Assembly: GCA_040779335.1 (NCBI GenBank)
Contig: JBFONV010000004.1
Location: forward strand, 124,001 to 188,000
Source of the DNA: JBFONV01 sp040779335
Lineage (GTDB): Bacteria; Pseudomonadota; Gammaproteobacteria; Enterobacterales; Alteromonadaceae
Direction: 5' to 3'
Length of the DNA: 64,000 nt
This document shows positions 24,775 through 33,033 of this stretch, piece by piece (within the stretch, counting starts at the first letter, position 1; every line of letters starts with the position of its first letter). A program made the translations under genes and the position numbers. Below the pieces are notes generated by a model, which saw only the letters and a program-made list of their open reading frames with translations, searched no databases and was not told the origin of the DNA.

Positions 24775-24808
24775 ATGCCTGTAATATTTGCGTATTACAG
24801 GCATTTTA
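24775..24808 (+). terminator. intrinsic terminator after the 55-residue gene
   Basis: ATGCCTGTAATA and TATTACAGGCAT form a perfect 12 bp stem with a 6-base loop, followed by TTTTAATATTT. Confidence 0.9.
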
Positions 24809-24862
24809 ATATTTACACACCAAAGAATAACGATTAATCAAAGCAATCAAGTTCTTCATTCT

Positions 24863-25150
24863 TTAATCATGACAAAAGACACATTTTGATAGGAGTGATA
24901 ACGGATTCGTGTTTAATGCTCGTGAGTTAATCTGTCCGTGAGATCGTGAGCTGGCTTTTTCAAATAACGTCAACAGCTCGACCAGTCTTTTATCTAAAAA
25001 AATAAACATACTGCTTAATAATAGGCTTGTTAACGGCACATAAAGTATCGAGGTGATCACATCACCTTGGAAAATAATATTTAGGCTGATTGGCAGGGCC
25101 ACAGCTAGTATGGCTATCGTGCGATATAGACTCAGTATTAATCGTTTCAT
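24863..25150 (-). CDS. small membrane protein, unknown
   Basis: 95 residues from an ATG at 25150 with GAGG nine bases upstream. Two hydrophobic helices (about residues 9-27 and 36-54) and a basic, Ser-rich C-terminal tail ending in CVFCHD. I do not recognise the family. It lies downstream of the LysR gene on the same strand, and a strong palindrome (25250-25274) is about 100 bases upstream, so it may be under that regulator. Confidence 0.5.
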   Translation of the reverse strand: MKRLILSLYRTIAILAVALPISLNIIFQGDVITSILYVPLTSLLLSSMFIFLDKRLVELLTLFEKASSRSHGQINSRALNTNPLSLLSKCVFCHD

Positions 25151-25265
25151 TTTTCTCATCCTCTGCGAACAAAAAAGCAAATTCATTGTTTTGGCGTAGC
25201 GTAATGTTAGAGACAGCAAGCATTAAAAACAAAGGGATAATATTCACCAAATAGGTGAATATCAT
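25062..25265 (-). CDS. doubtful small membrane ORF overlapping the palindrome
   Basis: 67 codons beginning with one hydrophobic helix (MIFTYLVNIIPLFLMLAV). The ATG lies inside the palindrome at 25250-25274 with no properly spaced ribosome binding site, and the frame overlaps the next ORF by 89 bases. It may be a true leader gene, the N-terminal part of a frameshifted longer membrane protein that continues in the 24863-25150 frame, or chance. Confidence 0.25.
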   Translation of the reverse strand: MIFTYLVNIIPLFLMLAVSNITLRQNNEFAFLFAEDEKNETINTESISHDSHTSCGPANQPKYYFPR

Positions 25266-25274
25266 TCACCTATT
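25250..25274. promoter_or_regulatory. palindromic operator candidate (LysR-linked)
   Basis: Perfect inverted repeat: AATAGGTGAAT, 3 bases, ATTCACCTATT. A further ATTCACC at 25242-25248 forms a second dyad with the central GGTGAAT. It lies just beyond the LysR stop, upstream of the small membrane gene, and shares the TTCAC/GTGAA core with 26241-26257. Confidence 0.6.
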
Positions 25275-25298
25275 CGTTATTGGAAACGTCGCCTTATT

Positions 25299-26189
25299 TT
25301 ATACGCGTAAGTTGGGGGATTTGATCAGCCAGCTGAGAAAGCATTGAATATCGTGACGCTCTTGGTCTTCTTCTCGGTATACGGCGTAAAGCGCTTGCGT
25401 GAAGGGAATGTTGTCGTTAAATGGGTTGACGAGTATGTTTCTCTCCAGCAAGGAGTTCTCTATTGGTAATAACGCCAGCGCCAGTCCTAAGCCTTGTTCT
25501 GCTGCTTGCAATGCTGAATCATAATTACTAAAAGTAAGTTGATGCTTAAAGTCGGTTTCTTCCACGTTCATGTATCCGGCCCATGTTTGCCAAATATTTT
25601 CCATGGTCGACAAGTCTATCAGTGGTACTTGGTTGATTTGTGATGGAGTTTTAAGTTGGTGTTTGTTAGCAAATTCAGGCGAACAAACCGCGGCAACGCT
25701 AATATCTAATAGTTTTTGTTTCGCGACACCCGGCCAATCTCCTTTGCCAATTCGTACCGCTAAATCAAAGTCTTCATAACGCAAATCTGCCACGTTCATG
25801 CCGGTTTCGATACGAATATCTATTTCCGGGTGCGCTTGTTGAAATAAATTGAGCTGAGGAATAATAACGTTACCCGCCATAGTGGGAAAGGTAGAAATTT
25901 TAAGTACCGGAGAGGAGAACTTATTAATGACTTTTTTAGTACCTTTCTCTAGCTGTTCTAAACTTTGCTGCACATAGTGCAGGTACATTTTTCCTGCGGG
26001 ATTGAGCTCAAGTCCTCGACCTTTGCGGGTAAATAACTCAAAGCCGACAAAGGCTTCTAACGATTTTATTTGGTGGCTAACCGCTGAAGGAGTAATAAAC
26101 AACTCTTCACTGGCTAATTTGAAACTACCTCGGCGCGCAGCTGCTTCAAAGATAGTAAATAAATGTAAGGCAGGAAGTTTTTTCGCCAT
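25299..26189 (-). CDS. LysR-family transcriptional regulator (GcvA-like)
   Basis: 296 residues from the ATG at 26189 (the frame opens four codons earlier). The N-terminal winged helix reads LHLFTIFEAAARRGSFKLASEELFITPSAVSHQIKSLEAFVGFELFTRKGRGLELN, typical of LysR. The effector domain follows from about residue 90 (ISTFPTMAGNVIIPQLNLF, DLAVRIGKGDWPG), close to the GcvA subgroup. Dyads with TTCAC/GTGAA arms lie both upstream (26241-26257) and downstream (25250-25274), suggesting autoregulation and control of the next small gene. Confidence 0.88.
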   Translation of the reverse strand: MAKKLPALHLFTIFEAAARRGSFKLASEELFITPSAVSHQIKSLEAFVGFELFTRKGRGLELNPAGKMYLHYVQQSLEQLEKGTKKVINKFSSPVLKISTFPTMAGNVIIPQLNLFQQAHPEIDIRIETGMNVADLRYEDFDLAVRIGKGDWPGVAKQKLLDISVAAVCSPEFANKHQLKTPSQINQVPLIDLSTMENIWQTWAGYMNVEETDFKHQLTFSNYDSALQAAEQGLGLALALLPIENSLLERNILVNPFNDNIPFTQALYAVYREEDQERHDIQCFLSWLIKSPNLRV

Positions 26190-26240
26190 TGATGTGCACA
26201 ATTAAAATCAATAAAATCTTAGCAAACAGCATAACCTAGT

Positions 26241-26257
26241 TTCACTAACAGGTGAAT
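26241..26257. promoter_or_regulatory. operator candidate upstream of the LysR gene
   Basis: TTCAC-TAACAG-GTGAA, an inverted repeat about 50 bases upstream of the LysR start, sharing its half-site with the palindrome at 25250-25274 (spacer one base shorter than the TTCAC/GTGAA pair at 25243-25259). Confidence 0.45.
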
Positions 26258-26307
26258 TAAATTAATTTCACTGCAATTGTTACCAGATGAAAATCTCGCG
26301 ATAATGG

Positions 26308-27684
26308 TTAGGCGATAATTTCTGTAACTTCCTGCTCAACTACTTCTACTCTTGGTAATTTTTTTCTAAATTCGCGTCGTAACAAATATAAGCTGATACA
26401 CGCTTGAAAACCTACTGAGGATACCGAAATATACCATATTTGCTCAATTTGAAAATTAGGTTGTTTGGCTAACCATAGCGCAGGTACGATAAACGTGAGT
26501 AAGCGCATTGAAGTACTAAAAAGCGCTGGCCAAGTATTGCCTAAAGATTGAAAAAGCCCAGAGCAGGTAAATACCAATCCCGAAGGGACGAAGTTCCAAC
26601 AAATAATTTGTAAGAACATCACACTGATCATCAATACTGCCGGATCGTCGGTAAATCCTTGCAGTAAAATAGTGGCTTCATAGGAGCACAATAACGTTAG
26701 TAACGCCATTAACGAACAGGTTAATATTGCTGACCAAGTAAACGTTTCTCTGACGCGTTGGTATTTTTTAGCGCCATAATTTTGCCCCGCAATGGCTGGT
26801 GCAGCAAAGGCTAATGCCATGGCAGGCAGAAACAAAGATTGCATTATTCTTGAACCTAAACCAAAGGCGGCTTGAGCTTCTGCGCCAAAGCCCTTAATTA
26901 ACCAATAGATGGTCGCCATATAGGCAAACATTAAGAAAAATTCACCACCGGCAGGAAAACCTATGCCGAGAATTTTTTGTAAGCAACGAGCATTGAACGG
27001 CCATAATGAAAAATCGACGCCGACATATTTTTCCGTGGTTTTAAAATAATAAAAAAGTAATACCATCGCGAAAACCACAGAAATAGAGCTAGCAAACCCT
27101 GCACCGGCAATGCCCATTTCATAGCCCGTTCCCCAGCCAGTAATGAGAATAGGCGACAAAATAATGTTGACCAAAATTGACAGCATTTGGATGATCATGG
27201 TCGGTTTTACGATGCCAGTGCCTCTTAAGGCTGCGCTGATTGACACCATCATAAATTGTAATGCCATACAGGGGATAAACCAGTGCAGGTAATTTAAACC
27301 TGCTTGTACAGTGGCCGTGTCTTGTGAAACGATATTGAGATAGGACTCTGCCCCTAAATACCCACCAATACAAACAACCAGCCCAGAGCAACTCGCAATC
27401 ATTAAAGACTGGTTAAAGATAAGGTTAGCGTCTGCTTTATCTTTTCTACCGACAGCATGTGAGATCAGGGTTGAGGTGCCAACATTTAATACTTGAGTTA
27501 AAGCGAATATTAAAAACATGGCATTGCCTGCTAGACTCAAGCCCGCTAATGCGGTGTCGCCTAGTTTGCCAACAAAATACAGATCAACCAAGAAGTACAA
27601 CGTTTGAATGAACATGCCAATCATCATGGGTATCGCCATGCTAATCAAATGGTTCGGAATAGGGCCTTGGGTAAGATCTTTCAT
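26308..27684 (-). CDS. MATE-family multidrug/sodium antiporter
   Basis: 458 residues with about twelve membrane helices in two related halves. The start DLTQGPIPNHLISMAIPMMIGMFIQTLYFLVDLYFVGKLGDTALAGL is a clear MATE signature, and the second half repeats it (FPAGGEFFLMFAYMATIYWLIKGFGAEAQAAFGLG). It should export cationic compounds using a sodium or proton gradient. Same strand as, and upstream of, the LysR gene; a regulatory link is possible but not shown. Confidence 0.9.
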   Translation of the reverse strand: MKDLTQGPIPNHLISMAIPMMIGMFIQTLYFLVDLYFVGKLGDTALAGLSLAGNAMFLIFALTQVLNVGTSTLISHAVGRKDKADANLIFNQSLMIASCSGLVVCIGGYLGAESYLNIVSQDTATVQAGLNYLHWFIPCMALQFMMVSISAALRGTGIVKPTMIIQMLSILVNIILSPILITGWGTGYEMGIAGAGFASSISVVFAMVLLFYYFKTTEKYVGVDFSLWPFNARCLQKILGIGFPAGGEFFLMFAYMATIYWLIKGFGAEAQAAFGLGSRIMQSLFLPAMALAFAAPAIAGQNYGAKKYQRVRETFTWSAILTCSLMALLTLLCSYEATILLQGFTDDPAVLMISVMFLQIICWNFVPSGLVFTCSGLFQSLGNTWPALFSTSMRLLTFIVPALWLAKQPNFQIEQIWYISVSSVGFQACISLYLLRREFRKKLPRVEVVEQEVTEIIA

Positions 27685-27947
27685 TAAATGTGCAGTCCTT
27701 TGTCATACGGCTGATATGAAAAGGCATAGCATACTCGAAATTGACGATTTACTCATTAATATAGCGAGCGAAAAGTAAAAAACAGCGTGAATAAGTAAAG
27801 TATCATCGTTCAGATACTAGGGGAGCTACCTTACACTGCCACTGAACACTGTCGGTTGTTTTTAATCGAAGCAAATCGACAACTTACCGCAAACACAAGC
27901 GTTTTTAAATTCCTTCATGGTATATAGGTTATAAACAGGAGGTTCTT

Positions 27948-28460
27948 ATGTGCAAGTATATATCTATCGTGTTGGTATTTTTGGTGTTTTCGCTACAACT
28001 GAAAGCTGAAAGTTCAGTGGAAAAGTGGAGTAAAGATCAATTAGAAATCATCGAAGTAAACCGTTGGGTGCCTCTCGCGCCCAAAGAAGCAGGATACGAC
28101 GCCTATGCTGCATTATTTCATCCAGATTATACCAATTGGTACATGGTTGGTGACAAAGAAACGTTAACCACACGCGAACAGTTTTTAAGTGGCGTAAATC
28201 GCTGGTTAGAAGCGGGCAACTACGCTAACTATAGTAAGGTGGTACCAATTTCAGTGGAAGTCTTTGGCGATATCGCCTACATAAGGCACCTACAAGAAGA
28301 ACATTTTTATCACCCTGATAAGGCACCGACAATGTTTGTCGGGCATTTTGCAAGTCTGATGAAAAAGCATAATGGCAAATGGACATTTTATCGAACGTCT
28401 TTCCAAGCAAGGTATCGTGGCCCGATAGAAGGAGCAACAATGTCACTGGAAAAATACTAG
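27948..28460 (+). CDS. exported NTF2/SnoaL-like protein
   Basis: 170 residues with a signal peptide ending near LKAES and an ideal AGGAGG ribosome binding site 7 bases before the ATG. The mature part reads as an NTF2-like fold: DAYAALFHPDYTNWYMVGD, a helix with TTREQFLSGVNRWLEAG, then strands VEVFGDIAYIRHLQEEHF and FVGHFASLMKKHNGKWTFYRTSFQ. Periplasmic; ligand or reaction unknown. Isolated gene. Confidence 0.75.
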   Translation: MCKYISIVLVFLVFSLQLKAESSVEKWSKDQLEIIEVNRWVPLAPKEAGYDAYAALFHPDYTNWYMVGDKETLTTREQFLSGVNRWLEAGNYANYSKVVPISVEVFGDIAYIRHLQEEHFYHPDKAPTMFVGHFASLMKKHNGKWTFYRTSFQARYRGPIEGATMSLEKY

Positions 28461-28803
28461 GACCGGCTGCTTTTCACATTGGTCAATAAACTGTGTGTAG
28501 TCTTTAGGGATAGGCCGTAATGAGCTGAATTGGAGTCATTCGAGTTCCTTTAATCGTATGACTACTCCTGGCACGAAGCCGATATCAGCAAAGAGCGAAG
28601 TTGAGAAAAACCACTTCTAGATAGCGTCAGCGATACAGAAGAGACAGTTTGACCAAAATAAAAGTAGTAGGCCATAAGGAAATGTAACCATAACGTTGAA
28701 ATAAAGTAATTACCTGAAGGGGCGCTAACGCCTAAATATAAAATTAAGCGTTAGCGATGTTTAGAATAGGCATGTAAAGTGGTGCTAAGACTTATTGTGA
28801 AGG
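28461..28803. other. intergenic region with a 9 bp inverted repeat
   Basis: 343 bases between convergent genes. CGCTAACGC (28723-28731) and GCGTTAGCG (28748-28756) pair, extended by TAA/TTA across one mismatch. Neither strand shows a T tract after it, so it is not a clear terminator; it may be a dispersed repeat or an operator. Nothing else recognised. Confidence 0.45.
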
Positions 28804-29445
28804 TTACTTTCTGAGTTCTTCCATATCAGTAATGAGTTCTTCCAATTTTTTAAACTGACGACCGTAAACTATATTTAGATCCAAGCGATATAACGCTTCA
28901 GCATATTTGGCTACAATCAGGGTTACTATGGCTAAAACCACTATTAGATAATAGGGTTGACCCAATATCATAATGCCAGTTGGAACTGCCTCTACTAACA
29001 GTGCAATAAGCTTTCCGCCAGCTTTGCTAACGACCCCTTGAATAGCCATACCAAGAAAGAACATCGGATAAAAGAATTTGTAATAGCGAGAATACGCTTT
29101 TATTGAACTTTTCAGCCAGCTATTAAAATTCATAATGTAATTATAACTACTCTGTTCTTTTGACAAGTTAAAAGATTTTTTAAGTTCTTTTTTAGCAATT
29201 ATGATCAGTGGCAAAAGTAAGCAACATATGTATAAGCCTAGAAATGGAGCCCCGATAAGACTCATCATAACAAGCATAATTAAACTGCCTAGGATGAGGG
29301 CTTTTATATTGAGAGCAAACATATTTTGCAGTTTATCAACAATATTTTGTGATTTGCGATTATATAAATCATTAATTTTTGGGGCAGTTAAATGAACCTC
29401 GTTAACAAAGCCTTCTTTCCACATCGTTTCTATTGATTTTGTCAT
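28804..29445 (-). CDS. membrane protein paired with an ECF sigma factor (possible anti-sigma factor)
   Basis: 213 residues with about four membrane helices (two near residues 47-85, two near 125-185), a cytoplasmic N-terminus of about 45 residues (SIETMWKEGFVNEVHLTAPKINDL) and a charged C-terminus. It starts three bases after the sigma factor stop, so it is its operon partner. There is no zinc HxxxCxxC motif. Controlling the sigma factor from the membrane is an inference from position and topology; I do not recognise the family. Confidence 0.7.
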   Translation of the reverse strand: MTKSIETMWKEGFVNEVHLTAPKINDLYNRKSQNIVDKLQNMFALNIKALILGSLIMLVMMSLIGAPFLGLYICCLLLPLIIIAKKELKKSFNLSKEQSSYNYIMNFNSWLKSSIKAYSRYYKFFYPMFFLGMAIQGVVSKAGGKLIALLVEAVPTGIMILGQPYYLIVVLAIVTLIVAKYAEALYRLDLNIVYGRQFKKLEELITDMEELRK

Positions 29446-29448
29446 GCG

Positions 29449-29937
29449 TTAATCCTTTTGATTAATAAATTTGTTTAACTTGCCTTTTATCCGGTTTATT
29501 CGAACACCAATATTATTTGAATTGCACCCAATAATTTCTGCTATTTCCTCGTAAGATTTTTCTTCCAAATAAAGTAAAATTATGGCTCTATCGGTTTCAG
29601 ATAGATGTTTGATAGCATTATATAGTTGATTAATTTCATCACTGACAAATGCCTTGCTGTCGTCGATGACTTCCTCGGGTAAGGCATCTGAAACAATCTG
29701 TTTATCACCACTTTTTCGTCGCTTCAAATAGGTTAGGCATACGTTAAGCGAAATGCGATATATCCACGTTGACCATTCACATTGTTGATTAAAATTATCT
29801 TTACTACGCCAAATTTGTAAGCATACCTCTTGATAGTAATCTTCAAAATCTTCTTGGCTGTTGGTATAAGCTCGACAAATTTTAATGATAATACTCGCAA
29901 AAGGCAGTATAGATAGCTGGTAAAAGTCACTTCCCAT
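29449..29937 (-). CDS. second ECF-family RNA polymerase sigma factor
   Basis: 162 residues. Region 2: YTNSQEDFEDYYQEVCLQIWRSKDNFNQQCEWSTWIYRISLNVCLTYLKRRK; region 4: IKHLSETDRAIILLYLEEKSYEEIAEIIGCNSNNIGVRINRIKGKL. Both are typical ECF helices. Followed three bases later by a multi-helix membrane protein rather than a classical zinc anti-sigma factor. No copy of the TGATCN-N16-CGTAWW motif is seen here, so its regulon differs from that of the ChrR-linked factor. Confidence 0.88.
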   Translation of the reverse strand: MGSDFYQLSILPFASIIIKICRAYTNSQEDFEDYYQEVCLQIWRSKDNFNQQCEWSTWIYRISLNVCLTYLKRRKSGDKQIVSDALPEEVIDDSKAFVSDEINQLYNAIKHLSETDRAIILLYLEEKSYEEIAEIIGCNSNNIGVRINRIKGKLNKFINQKD

Positions 29938-30307
29938 TTAGATTCTGTTATCCTCATTGATGTTATGATTAGTTAGTGGCACGGAGTATGAGTTTATTAC
30001 AGTGTGGGCAAAATATTTTATTTTGTATGATTATTAAGGGGGATTGATTAAGTTATACTCAGAAAAATAAGGATAGCTATTTAGTGCGCAAAATTAGTTT
30101 ACGACCTCAGTTGTTTTGTATTGCTATACGGCTAGTGTAAAAAGTATTTAACTTAATTTTACCTATTCAAAACGGGTATTTTGAGATGTTAGGTAAAAAA
30201 TGCTGAAAGTCTGATATTCACTTTTCGTATCTAAGTGTTCGCTAAATGAAGTGATTTAGGTACAAAAAAACAACCGTTCTGTGGGAAAATGATCGTTTCA
30301 TATCAAT
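29938..30307. other. intergenic region, nothing firmly recognised
   Basis: An A+T-rich 370-base stretch upstream of the second ECF sigma gene, presumably holding its promoter. No open frame with a ribosome binding site is visible; see the structured element just to the right. Confidence 0.4.
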
Positions 30308-30367
30308 GTGTGAGTGACTCTTTATGGCACAAAGGTGCCATGGAGGTCCCCAATCACACTCTTTTTT
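30308..30367 (+). ncRNA. structured element ending in a T tract; possible small RNA 3' end or orphan terminator
   Basis: GTGTGA (30308-30313) pairs with TCACAC (30354-30359). Inside lies the perfect hairpin ATGGCAC-AAAG-GTGCCAT (30324-30341), and the 3' arm is followed by CTCTTTTTT. This has the shape of an intrinsic terminator on the plus strand, yet no gene lies upstream on that strand for over 1.4 kb, so it may end an unannotated small RNA. Confidence 0.4.
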
Positions 30368-30400
30368 AAACCCCTTCATAACATCTTAGTAATGTGAGCA

Positions 30401-30441
30401 AAACAGCGAGTAAATGAGTTGATCTCATCTACTCGCTGTTT
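30401..30441 (-). terminator. intrinsic terminator of the 30462-31019 gene
   Basis: AAACAGCGAGTA and TACTCGCTGTTT form a perfect 12 bp stem, continued by ATGAG/CTCAT around a short loop; on the minus strand the arm ends in TGTTTTGC. It lies 20 bases after the stop. Confidence 0.8.
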
Positions 30442-30461
30442 GAGAAGGTTACCGTATTGAC

Positions 30462-31019
30462 TTAAATTTTAAAAACGCCGCGATGACATTGAAAGTCTTT
30501 GTCTTTATTTAAAGGCGAACTAATACGCAACGAATCGTGGTCAAATTCAGCTAAATCGGCTTCTATTAAATCGCTAAACTGCTCGGCAACTTCACCAATA
30601 ATATTGCCTTGTGATTCAAGTGCAGTAAATTCATGTTGATGATTTTTCATCAGCGCGTTTAATTGCTTGGCCACTTGCTCTTGTTCTTTTAAAAAGCTTT
30701 TATTGATGCGCAACGTATTATCGTCTTCTTGGATCGCTTTTGCGGTTAGCGCTTCTATTTGATGTGAATAGTCCCTTATTTGGGCTTCTATGGCTTTAAT
30801 TGGGTTTTCTAATGCCGTCATTTTTTCTTCTTCATTTTTTAATGCAATATAGGCTGCAACTTGCTTGGAGGTCATCGCCTTTTCGCTGAACACTTGACAG
30901 TTTTTTATCAGCTGTATCTTGTATTCATCACTGGTATTGCTATCAGTGTTTGCAAATACGGCGGTTGCTAATAAGCATGAAGCGATGAACGTAGGTACAC
31001 TTTTTTTAATCAATGTCAT
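30462..31019 (-). CDS. exported helical protein, unknown
   Basis: 185 residues with a signal peptide ending near VFA. The mature protein is mostly helical and probably coiled coil (YIALKNEEEKMTALENPIKAIEAQIRDYSHQIEALTAKAI, FLKEQEQVAKQLNALMKN), with one Cys near each end (in KNCQVF and FQCHRG) that could form a disulfide. A periplasmic structural or binding role is plausible. No recognised family; single-gene unit with its own terminator. Confidence 0.65.
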   Translation of the reverse strand: MTLIKKSVPTFIASCLLATAVFANTDSNTSDEYKIQLIKNCQVFSEKAMTSKQVAAYIALKNEEEKMTALENPIKAIEAQIRDYSHQIEALTAKAIQEDDNTLRINKSFLKEQEQVAKQLNALMKNHQHEFTALESQGNIIGEVAEQFSDLIEADLAEFDHDSLRISSPLNKDKDFQCHRGVFKI

Positions 31020-31301
31020 GTTGTTACTCTCTGTTGTTATGCCAAATGTAATGTAAATGTTCTTCCTAAAATCAAAGAACAGCCTATTTATTGATTAGGT
31101 AGTGCGAGTGGACAAAAAAGTTTTAATTTTATGTCTAATATGACGAAATAATTTTATTTGCTCTGTTTAGCGCATTAAAAAAAGATGTGCTTACCGCAAG
31201 ATGTCGAGCATATGAAGTACGCTTAACGCTTGCATAATATATTCTACATGTTATTTTCCTGACACGATTATAGTTAGGCTAAACCTAAAGGATAGAAACT
31301 C

Positions 31302-31877
31302 ATGCCAAAGGCTAGTGACGTTAAAAAAAATACAGCAATTGAATATAACAATAGCGTTTACATTATCAGAGATATTGAACGTTCAGTGCCGCAAGGTCGA
31401 GCAGGCGGTAGTTTATATCGTATGCGCATGTACGATGTGGTAACTGGCTCAAAAGTTGACGAGACATTTAAAGACAGCGATATGCTAACGCTAGGCGATT
31501 TAAGCCGTCGTCCGGTGATGTTTTCATATATTGATGGTGATGAGTATGTCTTTATGGATAATGAAGATTACACCCCATATAACCTTAATAAAGATAGCAT
31601 TGCTGATGAAGTGCAATTTATTGATGAAAACACTCAGGGGATTTTAGTCATTCAAGTTGATGGTGCGCCTGTTGCGATTGAGTTGCCGTCAAGTGTTGAG
31701 TTAGTGATCACTGAAACCGCTCCATCCATTAAAGGTGGCTCAGCAACGGCGAGAACTAAACCTGCCATTCTGTCAACTGGCCTAACGGTGCAAGTTCCTG
31801 AGCATATTTCTACTGGCGATAAAATAAAAGTGAATACCGCTGAATGTAAATTTATGGGTCGAGCCGACTCTAAATAG
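31302..31877 (+). CDS. yeiP: elongation factor P-like protein EfpL (YeiP)
   Basis: 191 residues in three beta domains: KOW-like N-domain, central OB domain and C-terminal OB domain. It keeps YeiP-specific features: MPKASDVKKNTAIEYN start, the tip loop SVPQGRAGGSLYRMR with an Arg where EF-P has its modified Lys, EYVFMDNEDYTPY, and KPAILSTGLTVQVPEHISTGDKI. EfpL relieves ribosome stalling at proline-rich and other difficult motifs. Length is normal and the start has AAAGGA upstream. Confidence 0.92.
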   Translation: MPKASDVKKNTAIEYNNSVYIIRDIERSVPQGRAGGSLYRMRMYDVVTGSKVDETFKDSDMLTLGDLSRRPVMFSYIDGDEYVFMDNEDYTPYNLNKDSIADEVQFIDENTQGILVIQVDGAPVAIELPSSVELVITETAPSIKGGSATARTKPAILSTGLTVQVPEHISTGDKIKVNTAECKFMGRADSK

Positions 31878-31928
31878 TTTATCGCGATTTAACATTAACG
31901 GTTGCAGTAACAAGCATAAGGAAGGGGA

Positions 31929-32864
31929 ATGAACGAAGAGCAAGAGTACGCTATTGGAACGCCAGGAAAACCTTGGGGAACTCCTGAAAAAGCACAATGG
32001 TTAGACAATCAAACGATCAAACGCGGTTATCAACAAGAAGTGCTCGCGAAGATAATGCCATTGGCAGAGAATTTTGACCTTGAGCAGTATGGAGTTCTAT
32101 CATACGCCGAGCTGCCTTTTGATGAAGAACGTTACCCCTTATATGCTATTAAATCAAAGCAATGGCAAAAAGAACGGCCAACAATTTTAGTCACAGGCGG
32201 TGTTCATGGTTATGAAACCAGTGGCGTGCAAGGGGCTGTACGTTTTTTAGCGACTAAAGCGTTAGATTATGCGGCTCATTTTAATATTATTGTCGCGCCG
32301 TGTGTCAGTCCTTGGGGCTATGAAACCATTAACCGTTGGAATCCTAATGCGGTAGATCCTAACCGTTCATTTATTGACAACAGCCCAGCACAAGAATCAG
32401 CAGCTTTGATGGCATACATATCTTCGTTAAATGTGCAGTTAACAATGCACATAGATCTGCACGAAACGACCGATACCGACAACTCTGAGTTTAGACCCGC
32501 ACTAGCTGCGCGAGACGCCAATATTCAAAAAAATTGGAACATTCCAGATGGTTTTTATTTGGTAGCAGACAGTGTAAAACCCGAAGTGGATTTTCAACGG
32601 GCAATAATAGCATCAGTAGAAAACGTCACTCATATTGCACCCGCTGACAATAGCGGCAGGATCATCGGTGAAAAACTTGAACAGCATGGCGTTATTAATT
32701 ATTCAGCAAGATCTTTAGGTCTTTGTATGGGCTTTACTGATAGTCAATACGTGACAACAACTGAAGTGTACCCTGATAGTCCATTGGTTGATGATGAAAA
32801 CTGTATTATTGCACAAGTAGCGGCAATTACAGGCGCACTTGATTATGTTTTAGCGCAGCAATAA
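31929..32864 (+). CDS. M14-family zinc carboxypeptidase
   Basis: 311 residues, no signal peptide. Zinc ligands are visible as His93-x-x-Glu96 in GGVHGYETSG and His177 in HIDLHETTD; NRWNPNAVDPNRSF holds the substrate-binding Asn-Arg pair typical of M14. The TTEVYPDSP segment near the end supplies a candidate catalytic Glu. Probably cytoplasmic and acting on small peptides or a related amide. An AAGGAAGGGG ribosome binding site precedes the ATG; it may be cotranscribed with yeiP. Confidence 0.85.
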   Translation: MNEEQEYAIGTPGKPWGTPEKAQWLDNQTIKRGYQQEVLAKIMPLAENFDLEQYGVLSYAELPFDEERYPLYAIKSKQWQKERPTILVTGGVHGYETSGVQGAVRFLATKALDYAAHFNIIVAPCVSPWGYETINRWNPNAVDPNRSFIDNSPAQESAALMAYISSLNVQLTMHIDLHETTDTDNSEFRPALAARDANIQKNWNIPDGFYLVADSVKPEVDFQRAIIASVENVTHIAPADNSGRIIGEKLEQHGVINYSARSLGLCMGFTDSQYVTTTEVYPDSPLVDDENCIIAQVAAITGALDYVLAQQ

Positions 32865-32883
32865 GCCTCGTTTGAGAAGTGCT

Positions 32884-32925
32884 AGTTAGAAAGTAATAGT
32901 TAAGAAGCAATAGTTAATAAGCAAT
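32884..32925. repeat. three tandem 14 bp repeats
   Basis: Three consecutive imperfect units with consensus AGTTAARAAGCAAT, followed by a partial fourth. They lie between the M14 gene and its terminator. No known function; possibly slippage-derived. Confidence 0.7.
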
Positions 32926-32964
32926 AGCTGAGCAACAGTAAATATATTACTGATATTAGAACCT

Positions 32965-33020
32965 AGCGTCATAGATTAATGCAGGAGGTTAGTTATCCTC
33001 ATTAATCTAGACGCTTTTTT
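32965..33020 (+). terminator. intrinsic terminator between convergent genes
   Basis: AGCGTC, then AGATTAATG, pair with CATTAATCT and GACGCT around a GGAGG/TCCTC-like tip; six Ts follow. It ends transcription of the M14 gene before yjeH. Confidence 0.85.
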
Positions 33021-33033
33021 GTCACTATTTCTA

